From assembly GCA_944474755.1 (NCBI GenBank), contig OX104112.1:54448774-54512773 (forward strand): a stretch of 64,000 nt of DNA, read 5' to 3'. Positions 34,295 to 45,409 of this stretch are shown here, in pieces; the stretch's first letter is position 1; every line of letters begins with the position of its first letter. Position numbers and translations under genes: made by a program. The notes under the pieces are model-generated. The model saw only the letters and a program-made list of their open reading frames with translations. It was not told where the DNA came from and did not search any database. This stretch comes from Limnoperna fortunei. Lineage: Eukaryota > Mollusca > Bivalvia > Mytilida > Modiolidae.

Positions 34295-34682
34295 CTGAAA
34301 AAATTGTTGATGTTAGAGTAGCCATATTTATTTTCATTCAAAACGATGCACGAGTGTTATGTGATTTTTACAACAATTTTTTTACTGACAATTAAAACAA
34401 AATTCTAAACATGTAAAAAAAATTGTCTGGATGTTTTACTTGAGCAACGTAAACATAAACCTTTCATAGTGACCAAGAAATATTGTATTCCAATAAGAAA
34501 CAAGTCTTTGCGCAACTAAATATGTAAGAAATTACCAAAGAGTTTTACTCAATTAAAAATGTTAACATTTTAGTTTGATTTGTGATACCACTATTCCATA
34601 ATCAAAACGGATACTTATAAAAAAAGTATCTGCATATATAAAAGCAAGTAAACATAAGGCAGTTTCAGCGTTCCATACTTAC
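34295..34682 (-). other. Predicted 5' UTR intron of the copy B gene
   Basis: Acceptor TTTTTTCAG one base before the ATG and donor GTAAGT after GTGACACTGTC, both at the same places as in copy A. Confidence 0.5.
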
Positions 34683-35715
34683 GACAGTGTCACTTTTAAA
34701 CGTTATAGTTTTATGTGCTCGACTTTTTTTAAAGAAAACAAATACGTTACTATTAGGTTCCCTTGTCATTTTGTTATCCTCAGTTTAACAATTTCAACGG
34801 CTGATTTAACACTACCGATTCAGTTGCAATACAAGATACATGTTCCAGCTGCACTTCAATTTTGAGCAGAAAAATCTTTCCAAATCAATTGTTTGATATC
34901 AATATTTTCATTTTAATTATCCCTTATACATTTATTTCAAATAAAATGCTTTATGCATGTATGCATATAGAGTGCTACTATTTTACAGAAACTTTGATGG
35001 AGAAAACGTAGAAAACATAAATATATAAATGGTAAAAATGAAAATAACAGGTTTAGAAGAGTTATAGATTCCCACAAGTGACACGAGCTCACGATGCCAA
35101 TTCTTCCAACAAACATATATCTACGGCCATAACATTCCGTCAATGTCGGTTTGACACTCTATTATTTATTATATTTAAAATAATATCGACCACTTAGATT
35201 TTAAGATATATGTGACAAAAAGGCAAAATGTCTTCAATCAATTAATCCCCCTTCCTGCTGTTCTAGAAGTAATTCATTACCTTTTTTCCAAGTGTTGTTA
35301 CGAGTAAGCTTGCTATCAATTGTACCTTCCGTAGACGGAATTCAATCATAAATATCCTTTAATACTGCAACTTATATAGTATTACTAATTTTTTTTTGAA
35401 AGGAAAAAACAACTTAATTAAGGAAGTATTGTATGCAGAGAAAGGATAAGATAAATATTTTTTTCTTAATTATGTAATTATAAGTGCTGCTCAATATAGC
35501 AAATTTATATAATAATAATAATTTTCGGAAAAAACAACTTAATAAATAAAGGTTAAAAAAAACGATTTGTCATTATAACATCTGTTTAATATAACGTATT
35601 TATAATGTCAAATCATTGTGGGCGTTTGGAAAAAAAAATTTCTGTTAATTAAAAGGTTCATTTTTGGTTTCCAGATAAGATTCCGAAATAAAAAAACATT
35701 GCATCCAAAATAGTA

Positions 35716-36328
35716 AGATGTAGTAAATTGAATCAGCTACTTAAAGTTATTAGCAATGATAATAGAGTAAGAATGTTGATAAAATAATTTTTTTTTAAGA
35801 ACAATGTGAACATTAATATCAATTTTATTCATTCATAAATGGCTTGTGTTCTTGCAGTAAGAATTTTAGCTAAATTGATGTCTTATAAACTTGACTGGTG
35901 TTAAACTGATACGTTACTATAATTCCAAGATTGCAGATGACAAAACTGGTAACATCGTTTTTTGTTTGTTTGTTTGTTTGTTTGTTTTTTTTTTTTTTTT
36001 TGGTTTCTTTTGCGTTGTAACCGTCATTCATTTGGAAGATTGAGACTACATTTCTGAAAAAAATATTCGTATTTTAGGTTGTACACGCTCGTATGATAAG
36101 ATTTTCGAATAGGAAAAATTAGCAATCATGATCGTAACGTCAATGATTAATGATAGTAACGCCAGACTTGGGACCTTTTTGATGATAGTAACGAGAAGGA
36201 TATAAAGTAAAAAAAAACTGCTTTCCTATATTATTATAATATGATTTTTGTGTTATTAACATTTTCTCACACAATGACAGGTTAATCGTTTGTCATTTCG
36301 ATGAATAGCCGTAATATTGTATCTGTGT
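35716..36328. other. Intergenic with (TTTG)n poly(T)
   Basis: AT-rich; a (TTTG)n run followed by about 17 T lies at 35,960-36,002, perhaps the tail of an old minus-strand retroposon. No gene seen. Confidence 0.5.
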
Positions 36329-36342
36329 ATTGAAATATCAAA

Positions 36343-36544
36343 CACTGAGATTGCGGGTTCGATTCTCACTGCAGGCAGGGTGTACTCGACTCCAATCTTA
36401 ATTGACAAGGATTGCCAGTTTTCCTACCGCAGGTCGGGGGTTTTCTCCGGGTTCTCCGGCTTCCTCCCCCAATAAAAACTGGACGCCATGAAATAGCTGA
36501 AAAATTGCTGAAAGTGGCGTTAAACACCATCAAACAAACAAACA
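36343..36544 (+). mobile_element. tRNA-headed SINE, 5' truncated, with target-site duplication
   Basis: It starts at CACTGAGATTGCGGGTTCGA, just before the B box, so the A box is missing. It runs through the CTCCGGGTTCTCCGGC body to a CAAACAAACAAAC tail. Perfect 14 bp duplications ATTGAAATATCAAA (36,329-36,342 and 36,545-36,558) flank it, which fits LINE-mediated insertion of a truncated copy. Confidence 0.92.
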
Positions 36545-36558
36545 ATTGAAATATCAAA

Positions 36559-37610
36559 ATAATATCCTGGAGTGGTGTTCACTGTAAAACAACCAATACA
36601 CTGAATGCGCGGTTATTCAGTGTGCACCAGACGCCCGTGATTCATTTATGGACAGACAAAAATATTTCCCCAACTTCTTTAAATATTGAAGATTTTTTGC
36701 AGGTGGTTGGTTATCAGTGCTATTTCAGTTCTGTAGAATCTTCTGCTAATAACATATTGTCGCATACACTATTACATCATTTCAAAAATAACCCAGCGTA
36801 AAATCTTGTTTTTGCACGCCGAACCAATGTACTGAAAACAACTATAATTTTCTTAACTTTATTAGGCCCTGATTTTCATCATAAAAACCAGGAATTTTCT
36901 CGTAACTTACATTTATTTTAAACAATCCCAATAAAGTAAAAAGAAATGGGTCACGGAAAACATAGCATATATATATTTTTAATTTTGAATTCTCGATTAT
37001 ATCATTGCTGTCTGTATGAAGCTTGTGATTTTTCCATTTTACTGAAAATTTTATATTTGTCACAAAATAAAAATGTATGCATAGATGATTGTTCAATGAA
37101 AACGACATGTTAAAAATTATATAGTCTATTTCTAAAAATACACATTTAGTAATATGAGAAATAGGGCGGAGTACTATGACTAGTTTGTGAGGTCTGTTGT
37201 GTAAAAATTGCTACTGCTTTTTAGCAAGTAAATTGTACATGTGATATGCAATGTATTGGTGATGAATTTCACTATTTGTTTTCAAATGTAACTTTTCTCC
37301 ATGGAAAGAAATCGATTGCTACCAAAAGATTCATTTAAACATACAAATACTCTGAAATTTATTGACTTGTCAACTATGATTTTAAAACAAAAGTGAATGT
37401 TTCTATAATCTTTGTAAGAATATACTATTATCTGTTGTAAATTAACAGAATCAATGATTTATGATCTACATAATCAGTATTGCTTTCCTAATTTCATGCT
37501 TGTGTATTATTATTTATTTACCAATTTCGATGTTACATTTAAGTATTTGTATTCAAAATACCGCAGTTGGGGTCATTGAAAATAAAAAGTTCAAGTTCAA
37601 TATTAGTAGT
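36559..37610. other. Intergenic, nothing recognised
   Basis: AT-rich, with only short unsupported open frames on either strand. Confidence 0.5.
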
Positions 37611-37612
37611 TA

Positions 37613-38032
37613 TAACGAGATAGTAAGTCGTTATAACGAGTAAGCTAAGTCGTTATAACGAGTAAGGTTAGTCGTTATAACCATTAAGCTTAGTCGTTAT
37701 AACGAGTAACCTTAGTCGTTATAACGAGTAAACTTAGTCGTTATAACAAATAAAAGTAACTAAGTCGTTATAACGAGTAAGCTAAAGTCGTTATAACGAG
37801 TAAGCTAAGTCGTTACAACCAGTAGGCTTAGTTGTTATAACGAGTTACTTAGTCGTTATAACGAGTAACTTAGTCGTAATAACGAGTAAGCTAAGTCGTT
37901 ATTACCAGTAAGCTTAGTCGTTATAACGAGTAAGCTAAGTCGTTATAACCAGTAAGCTAAGTCGTTATAAGGAGTAAGTAAGTCGTTATAACGACTTAAA
38001 AATAAAACACAAAATGGCACTAACGGGCTTCC
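37613..38032. repeat. CGTTATAACG array with a GGCACTAACGGGCTTCCGTA end
   Basis: About 17 copies of a unit near 22 bp, TAAGTCGTTATAACGAGTAA and variants, whose core CGTTATAACG is itself a palindrome. The array ends in CAAAATGGCACTAACGGGCT followed by TCCGTA at 38,032, which matches the end of the foldback element at 41,254. No opposite terminus is seen on the left, so this may be a half element. Confidence 0.85.
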
Positions 38033-39344
38033 GTAAAATGCAGCTTTTAACACAAATAAGGGTCATTATCAAAATACGTCAATATTTAATTTCTATTTTC
38101 TTGGAAAATTAAGTAACTCATTTGTGTTCAAATATTATTTAAATGAAACATTCTGATAGTCAAATGTTTGAAACAAATACTAAACATTAACTTTGAACTC
38201 TGAAATTTAAAAAAAATAAGAAAATATACCCATTGCTAGCTTGCAGTGTCCTTTGTGTTACTAAAACATTTTTAGTAATTAACTATACACCGTTGTTAAA
38301 GAAAACCTTTGTAAAAGCTTTTTTTCACAGAATAGCAAAATGTTACTCTGATAAACAAAGTTATATGTCTCATCCAGTCGATTTTATAAATTTTGTATCC
38401 CAATATGAATGTAACCATACAAACAGGTCATTTCTAACTTTCTTTAATTTAGAATTAAAACAGGACAACTTTCTGACTTTCAAGATTTTATAACGTAATT
38501 GAAATGTATTACCAAATAAAATATTGTAAAACAAATGGTCATATATATAGTTTAGGAAATAATTTTTTTTTGCAAATTTAAGATCAGTAACACAAAGGAC
38601 AATATGGTAACACAAAAACGCATAAAGTAACATTAATGACATTAACAGTTAAAAATATGAAAATTCTGCTTTCATCAAACTTAACACTTTGTCATATATA
38701 TATTCCACACAAATTTATCTTAATTTCAATCTTCATGATAAATTTTAGTTTATCTAAACATCACAAAATGAAAAATTAAGAGTTAGTAACACAAATGACA
38801 AAACGAAATAACAAAAAGGACAAGTTTTACTCTGTCGTTCTTACAATAGTCATAATTTGATTTTTTTATGTTTAAACTAAACTTAATTTTAATTCCTTTT
38901 GATATTCCCATGTTTGGGTTCAGTATATTCTAAATTATTTTAAATTATGAAATATAAATTGTAACAACAATGACTTCTTGTAACACAAGTGACAAAATGT
39001 CTTATTTCTGTCAGTTTAGTTTGTCCATAGCTAGTTGCCAACTTTCGCTATCAACCTGATACTTTTGTCCGACAAGTTTAGGTTTAAAAAATAGTTTATA
39101 TTACTTTCTCCTTGTCATACCAACACTAATCTCTAACTGCAAAAGGCCTATGAAATGTGTTATGTAGACCCTTTCTAAAACAGATATAGTTATGCGTTGT
39201 ATGAAAATAGAGAAAACCGAACAAACAACAATTAATTAAGAGACGAAATTCGAGGGACAATTACAAATCCAGTTTAACACAGAAAGAGAGTAACCCGAAC
39301 CCAATAAAAACCATGTGCTCCTGACGAGTAACTAAGTAGTGTCT

Positions 39345-39640
39345 GCCTCTAATTAGACACCCGCCGTCGGTTCGTATTTGAGCGATTGATTTCCCATAAA
39401 GATCATTCAGTCATGGTGACAACCATAGAACTTCTGGACAGATAACATCAACCTAGGTACAACAAATCCTTGTTTGAGTAGTTTAGTAGTGAATTGCAGT
39501 GAGCGGTCTAGAAAATCGGAATATCGATCGCAGGATCTAGAAAAGCGTATAAGTTTTGAAGTGTACACAAACAAGTATTTCTAAGTAAGAGACCTTAACG
39601 TATAGGTGGTGTCTTTAATGTCGAGTACGCGTATATTAAC
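39345..39640 (-). pseudogene. Penelope-like remnant, second copy
   Basis: Matches 20,340-20,600: the phrases TCTAATTAGACACCCGCCG, CAACCTAGGTACAACA and GATCACAGGATCTAG (here GATCGCAGGATCTAG) recur in the same order. On the minus strand it encodes LLKQGFVVPRLMLSVQKFYG, the region past the catalytic core. A large internal deletion joins this to the TAAGAGACCTTAACGTATAG segment. Confidence 0.7.
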
Positions 39641-40291
39641 ACTTAACGATAGTTTGAAGAACGCTAGATAGAACATTGAATTATCACGAACGTATATCTT
39701 GCATTGCAAACTAGGGCAATACATTTTATTTTAATAAGTTTTATTAGCAAAGTTTACCTATAGTTAATTTGTCCTCTGACATCTAAAAAAATAATTAAAA
39801 AAACAGAGACTTAACACAAAAAGTATAACCAAAATAAAATAATAAATGATTTGTCCGCTAAATTTACTAAAATGTGTAATCTTTATATAACAGTTTCTTT
39901 CATATGTGATTTTCATTCAAACAATTACTTATAAAAAGTTTGGAGTATACAAATCATAAACTAGTTTTGATTTAAAATGTCACTTGAGTTACTGATGTTG
40001 TCGCATAAGATACACATTCAAGTTAGATTTATTTATTCATGTTTATATATGTTCAATTAAACATATCAATACAGTTTTAAATGTTTGACGTTTTATATGT
40101 TTCCGGTTAATAAATGGCATTCCTGTATGGATAATACAATTTACTTACAAGCATTTTTTTGTCCACTTTGTTACTTCATATGTCACTTTTGTTACATTTT
40201 CTCTAAAGGTAGAGGTCATGTTTTTTCCCCTTTAAAATTCGTCTTTTGGTATTCATTATGTTCATAAACGATATTTTATTTATTATGGTAG

Positions 40292-41254
40292 TACGGAAGC
40301 CTGGAGGGCCATTTTGACTTTTAACTTTTAACTTACTAATTCTGACTTTTTTGTTTCGAGTTTTGACTATTTACTTGTTATACAAGCCGACTGGGGACAT
40401 TTTCACTTTTATCTTATGACTTTCAACCTTTTGACTATCGACTTTTGTGTTTTGACTTTTGACTTCTTACTTTTTACGTAAACCTTGAAGGGACATTTTT
40501 GTCTTTCAACTTCTTACACTTGACTTTTTACTTTTCAATTTATGACTTTTTAGGCTGGAAAAATTGAAGATTGTACAGTTGCACAAACCCCAAAATTTTC
40601 CATTATATCAATTGTAAATCTATGTCTCGCTGTCCGATGCGATTTATTGACTTTTGTAAAAAAAAACAACTGTCCAGAAATCCAATTTGTTGACTTTTAA
40701 CACCGAGCACGTTACACAAAATAAAAAGTCAGAATGAAGTGTGTTACAGAAATAATGCGATTATTGAAATTTCATATTACGATTGGTTTATAGACGTATA
40801 CAATAGCATAAAGAAGTAAATTTTCTGTATAAAATTGATTAACGCCTACAAAAGTACAAAGGAGGTTGTGGAATTTGCTCTTTCCTGAAGATATTTTTGT
40901 CAGTGAGCTCACATTTTTATAATTAAAAGGTTTTAGTAAATCTAACTAAGGTGAGATTGTCTTTGAACATAGTTTCCCGCCTTGAAAGTCATAAGTTGAA
41001 AAGTAAAAAGTCAATTGTAAGAAGTTGAAAGACATTTGAAAGACAAAAATGTCCCTTCACGGCTTACGTAAAAAGTCTGAAGTCAAAAGTCAAAAGGCAA
41101 AAGTCAATAGTCAAAAGGTTGAAAGTCAAAAGTTAAAAGTGAAAATGTCCCCAGTCGGCTTGTATGATAAGTCAACAGTCAAAACTCAAAACAAAAAAGT
41201 CAGAATTAGTAAGTAAAAAGTTAAAAGTCAAAATGGCCCTCCAAGGCTTCCGTA
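40292..41254. mobile_element. Foldback element with about 270 bp inverted arms
   Basis: Left arm 40,292-40,557 begins TACGGAAGCCTGGAGGGCCA; right arm 40,980-41,254 ends with its complement, TGGCCCTCCAAGGCTTCCGTA. The arms consist of degenerate TTTTGACTTTTGAC units punctuated by matching landmarks (GGGGACATTTTCACTTTTAT, GGGACATTTTTGTCTTTCAA). The spacer is about 420 bp and non-coding. A 6 bp duplication, TGGTAG, lies immediately outside both ends (40,286-40,291 and 41,255-41,260). Confidence 0.88.
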
Positions 41255-41710
41255 TGGTAGTGATTGAAAATTATTTATATCTCTAAAAAAAGGAGAAAAG
41301 TATAAATTTGTCCCTTATGTTACAAAATAGGTCACTTGTGTTACATTTTTCTTGGTAACAAAAGGGACAGTAACACAAGGGACATATTCCTTGGTATTTC
41401 TAATTTTTTTAATGGATTCTCCCTGGCCCAATAGATCAGCCTGGTATACCAACTATATTACTAGATGAAATACTGGTCATAAGCTTGATTCTACATTTTT
41501 AGGATTAGAGCTTAAAAAGGCAGTAACTTTAAGGACAGAAATAAAAATTACGCTTTCACGTGAGATACTTTTGATGACAAATTTGATGGAAAGATATCAT
41601 CATGTTGTCTGCTTAAATATTTAATAATTCCAGAGAGGAATGAGTACTTCAGGGGGAAACTATTATTTAGGATAAGCAATGGGGGAGACAACAATTACTT
41701 ACTTGTTACT

Positions 41711-44400
41711 CAGTAACAAAAGGGACGCAACGAAAAGCACATTGGTTTTCACCAAATATTTTCCCAGAATCTGTAAATTTTCGATCAAAATGTGTTGTTA
41801 TTTCAACAGAACACTTGTGATAGAAAAAAATTATGCAACAAAAAGAATTAGAATATATGTTATCTAAAAAGATAATTAGATAAATCTTTTATACAACGGC
41901 CAATTCACATGTAGTGTTTACTGAATGTGACCTTTTCAGTGCCAAATGAACTCAAGGTATAATCGAAAAAAGTATCATTTTTTGTTAGAAATCTATTTTC
42001 GACAATACCAAAGTACAAAACGAAAACCTTTAATTTATTGACAAGTCTAAATATAAAGTGAATTTGTTCTATCACACAAATATCTACAATTTTTGATAAT
42101 GACCCATAAAGCAATAATTTTATGCCAAGGGTTAGTTTTGTAGCGGACTTAGTAATTGTTGAATTCCTTGAATTCCATGTCTATCTGTGATGAATTTATT
42201 TCCTGGCCCACCAACAGCGTGTATCTAGATTTTCAAACTTAAAGATCAAGATATATTCAATTTGTAATTTAATAAATATATATGATCATCTATGTATGTT
42301 TGTTTAAATTATAATAATAAAAGGGAATAATTCCAATATCGAGTCGACAAAATCTTTCACGCGACCTTGTTGGGACACATTTAATGGTGACATCCTTTAC
42401 GGCTGCAAAGTGTATTTGCACATAGGTTTTCGGTTTCAGCGGGTAAGTTAGATGTGCCAATATAAACTTTTTCCTTTCAGAGCTTCACCTGACAATAAAA
42501 CCTTGTGTGAGTGCATATACAATATGTTATTTAGAGGTTAATCTAATTGCGAGGTTTGTGTTTGGTTTACCTCTTAATAAATTCTATAAATTGGTTACCG
42601 TATGGCATAAATTATTTATAAAAAACCTCAGATCTTCTGTTAGGTACGGTAACATCCTAAACAAACCAAATATAATAAATGTAATAAGAATTCATTTATA
42701 TTTTGAGGTTCTCTCTGGAATAGTTCCCATAACGTTCCGTGCAGTGTATTGAATTGGCCTTAGAATTCCAATCCTTTGCTTGCAGGGCTACATCATATGT
42801 ATATATTTAAGATTTATGCTTTTTATAGATTTTAAGTTTTGTTAACACTGTTGCATTTTTAGTGAACAAATTATGTTTTGTCTTTAAAAAGTATATTTCA
42901 GTTGAAGTTTTGTTTCAAGCATGCTGGCGTGTTTTTTTTATTATCTCCTTATGAATAAAACTGAGTATTAACAAGAAAATTTTTGATGCAAAGCATCAGT
43001 TCGCCGCCGATTTATTCTATTCTGCACGCGTTTGTCAAAGTGATTTCTAAAAACGAGGCATTTTAACTTATTACCCATAAGATTCTATGTAAAGCTAAGC
43101 CCTGCTGTTGTGGCTAGTTTCAATTGCCAATTTCTAAATTGGTGCACATGTAATCTTTTGTCATATATTAAATCATAAATATACTTGAATTAAAACTAAT
43201 ATTCACGTGGTTCAATTAAATTATTGACATAAAATTTATTTATTCAATCTTACAAATATCGACATACTCCGGAATTGTCTACACAAAATAGCCTTTTATT
43301 CTGGTTTCCGATTTTTCAAAGCTACTCTCGTCGATAGAGCTATCAACGAAATACTTAGTACCAGGATAAAAATAGTCTCCCTCTATTATTTACTTCCGTA
43401 AATAGAATACTAACAAAATTTATTATTACATGAAACTATAATATCTCAAAAGCATTGAAGTCAAACCTCATACACCATCTTTATTTTTCACTCAAGTTAA
43501 ATGATTAACATACTTGTAGCAAAATTCTGTTCATTTATGGTAACTAAGTGTACTTTAAAATATGTTCTCCTTTATCCATCGTTAGCAACGAAAGTGAATA
43601 CAAATATATCACCGCCCTCCTGGGCGGCGATAATAACAAAACATCTTGCTATTTATTATTTCGTCCTCCCCTAAAAGTCGAAATACAATTATCTTGTCTA
43701 CTCAAACCTTATCCCTTGCTAAAAACAAAGACAGTTAGCATTCCATGTTTCATACATGTTATCAAAACTTTTCTTGCGTATTGCTTGACGACAAAAGATA
43801 TCAACTCTGAATATGATTTAACCGCAATGAGAATAAATTGATAACGTTGGGTTTAAGGTTTCAGAATTTGTCAGTAGCCCATCTCGTATTTCAAAGTTAA
43901 CTAAATTAGTTTGGTAAATTGTAATTGCCCCATGAACTGTGGTCCGTTTTGGTGGGTAGGTTTCATGCACAATAATTAAACCGCTAAGAGTGTGTTCGTT
44001 TCAAGTAATCTTAACTTTATCCGCATTCCATATTTTTACGACACGTTGGGACATGAACCATAATGCAACACCTCCAAACAACCAATCAGATTCAAAAGTA
44101 AACAAAAAAGTTGCGTAGGTACAACGCATTAAATACATAATTTATTAAAATATGTTATATAACCACTAGCTAATTTATTATGAAAAAATTAATAATTGCT
44201 AAAATTATGTTGCAAATAAAATACATTTTTGGACATTCTAATATTAAATGAAATAACAAATAAAGCGTAAAAGAAATTCAAAATGATAACAAGAAAAATT
44301 TGGAAAAAAGTGTAGTTTCGCCAGGTCTACAGTAAACCTATCAGAACTTCACATTCACAGAATGATGCCCAAGGACGGTCAACAGTCTGAAAGCCAGAGC
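41711..44400. other. Intergenic, nothing recognised
   Basis: AT-rich. Short frames at 41,679, 42,507 and 43,548 show no domain, signal peptide or splice support. A small hairpin (CCGCCCTCCTGGGCGG) lies near 43,612. Confidence 0.45.
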
Positions 44401-44415
44401 GACTCGGTCGGGGAC

Positions 44416-44510
44416 TATAAAGCAAAAAATCCGAGTTAGTAGGCTGATTTTCGGTTGTTGATCCTGTGTGGATAAATCCATTCTAGTGATATATTATTTT
44501 CATATTATAG
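44416..44510 (+). promoter_or_regulatory. Possible TATA promoter and non-coding first exon
   Basis: TATAAAG at 44,416-44,422 in a locally GC-richer patch (GACTCGGTCGGGGACTATAA) is followed about 90 bp later by a consensus donor, ATAG then GTGAGT at 44,511. No downstream acceptor or coding exon was identified, so this is only a candidate. Confidence 0.25.
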
Positions 44511-44734
44511 GTGAGTACATTTTATTTTATTTTAAAAATAATATATATTAAATTATTTTATTTCCTACTCCAATTTAATTATTGAACTAAAATATAATTT
44601 CTAAAATAATTTGGATAAACAAAAATTTAACTTTATAAAAATATATCTGTTTAATAGTCTAAATAATTCAGTTGCACTTGTCAAAGATAAAATTTGTATA
44701 AATTTGAAAAGAATAAACTACTGCTATTTTCAAA

Positions 44735-45268
44735 TCTTGAGCGCACGAGTTTCAAACTTGTGCACACGAGTTACTAACTTGTTCGCACGAGTTATTAACT
44801 TGAGTGCACGAGTTTCAAATCTTAAGCGCACGAGTTAGAGGTCAAACTTGTTACTAACTTGTGCACACGAGTTACTAACTTGTGCGCACGAGTTATTAAC
44901 TTAAGCGCACGAGTTTCAAATCTTGAGCGCACAAGTTAGAAGTCAAACCTGTGCGCTCGAGTTCTTAACTTGAGCGTACTAGTTTCAAATATTGAGCGCA
45001 CTAGTTTTAAAATTGAGCGCACGAGTAATTAACACGATTTTTATATCTTGTGCAAGTTAGTAACGCGTGCGCACAAGATTTGAAACTCGTGTGCTCAAGA
45101 TTTGAAAGTCGTGCGCTCAAGTTAGTAACTCGTGCGCACAGTTTAAAACTCGTGCACTCAAGATTTGAAACTCGTGCGCTTAAGTAAAAAACTCGTGCTC
45201 ACAAGTTTGAACTCGTGCGATCAAAATTTGAAAGTCAAGTTATAAATTATTTTTTCCGTGGCACGTAC
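44735..45268. repeat. Head-to-head GCGCACGAGTT array with GGGCTTCC end
   Basis: Units of about 20-24 bp such as GAGCGCACGAGTTTCAAATC run in one orientation from 44,735 to about 45,040. The same units run in the opposite orientation (CTCGTGCGCTCAAGTT) from about 45,055 to 45,240, giving a giant imperfect hairpin. The right end reads CCGTGGCACGTACGGGCTTC, similar to the ends at 38,032 and 41,254. A partial second copy of this end (ACAAGTTATAAATTATTTTT) lies at 45,366. Confidence 0.85.
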
Positions 45269-45409
45269 GGGCTTCCATACAATTTCAAACGTTAATACAT
45301 TGTAACATTCGTCGTTTTATCGATTGTCTAGCTATAGCTCCAAATCTGTTTTTACTCGTGCGGACAAGTTATAAATTATTTTTTCCGTGTCACGTCCATA
45401 AAATCATGT

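Larger units (their letters stand above)
32370..35715. repeat. Segmental duplication, copy B
   Basis: Direct-orientation partner of 7228-11,505; landmarks are listed there. Upstream of the gene (34,480-34,700) it is close to identical to copy A. It lacks copy A's extra blocks but carries the insertion at 32,530-32,852. It ends near AAACATTGCATCCAAAATAG. Confidence 0.9.
38240..41710. repeat. Dispersed GTAACACAAGGGACA motif
   Basis: A motif of about 15 bp occurs in both orientations: AGTAACACAAAGGACA (reverse at 38,249; forward at 38,586), GTAACACAAATGACA (38,787), GTAACACAAGTGACA (38,980), TGTCACTTTTGTTAC (40,181), GTCACTTGTGTTAC (41,331), GTAACAAAAGGGACA with GTAACACAAGGGACA (41,355-41,385) and GTAACAAAAGGGACG (41,702). 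Spacing is irregular, and the foldback element sits in the middle. Confidence 0.6.

Noticed and set aside
34294..34341. 16 extra N-terminal residues (MNENKYGYSNINNFFS) on the copy B protein
   Set aside because: They translate the intron end, including the polypyrimidine tract and CAG acceptor, and are not shared with copy A.
25112..36557. FNSTFSNFSAISWRPVFIGG-type peptides at 25,112 (plus) and 36,366 (minus), which look like a conserved protein
   Set aside because: They are the same SINE strand read in one frame; no start, domain or expression support.
43605..43632. GC-rich hairpin CCGCCCTCCTGGGCGG as a regulatory structure
   Set aside because: Short, isolated, not next to any gene and without a U-tract; no support for a function.
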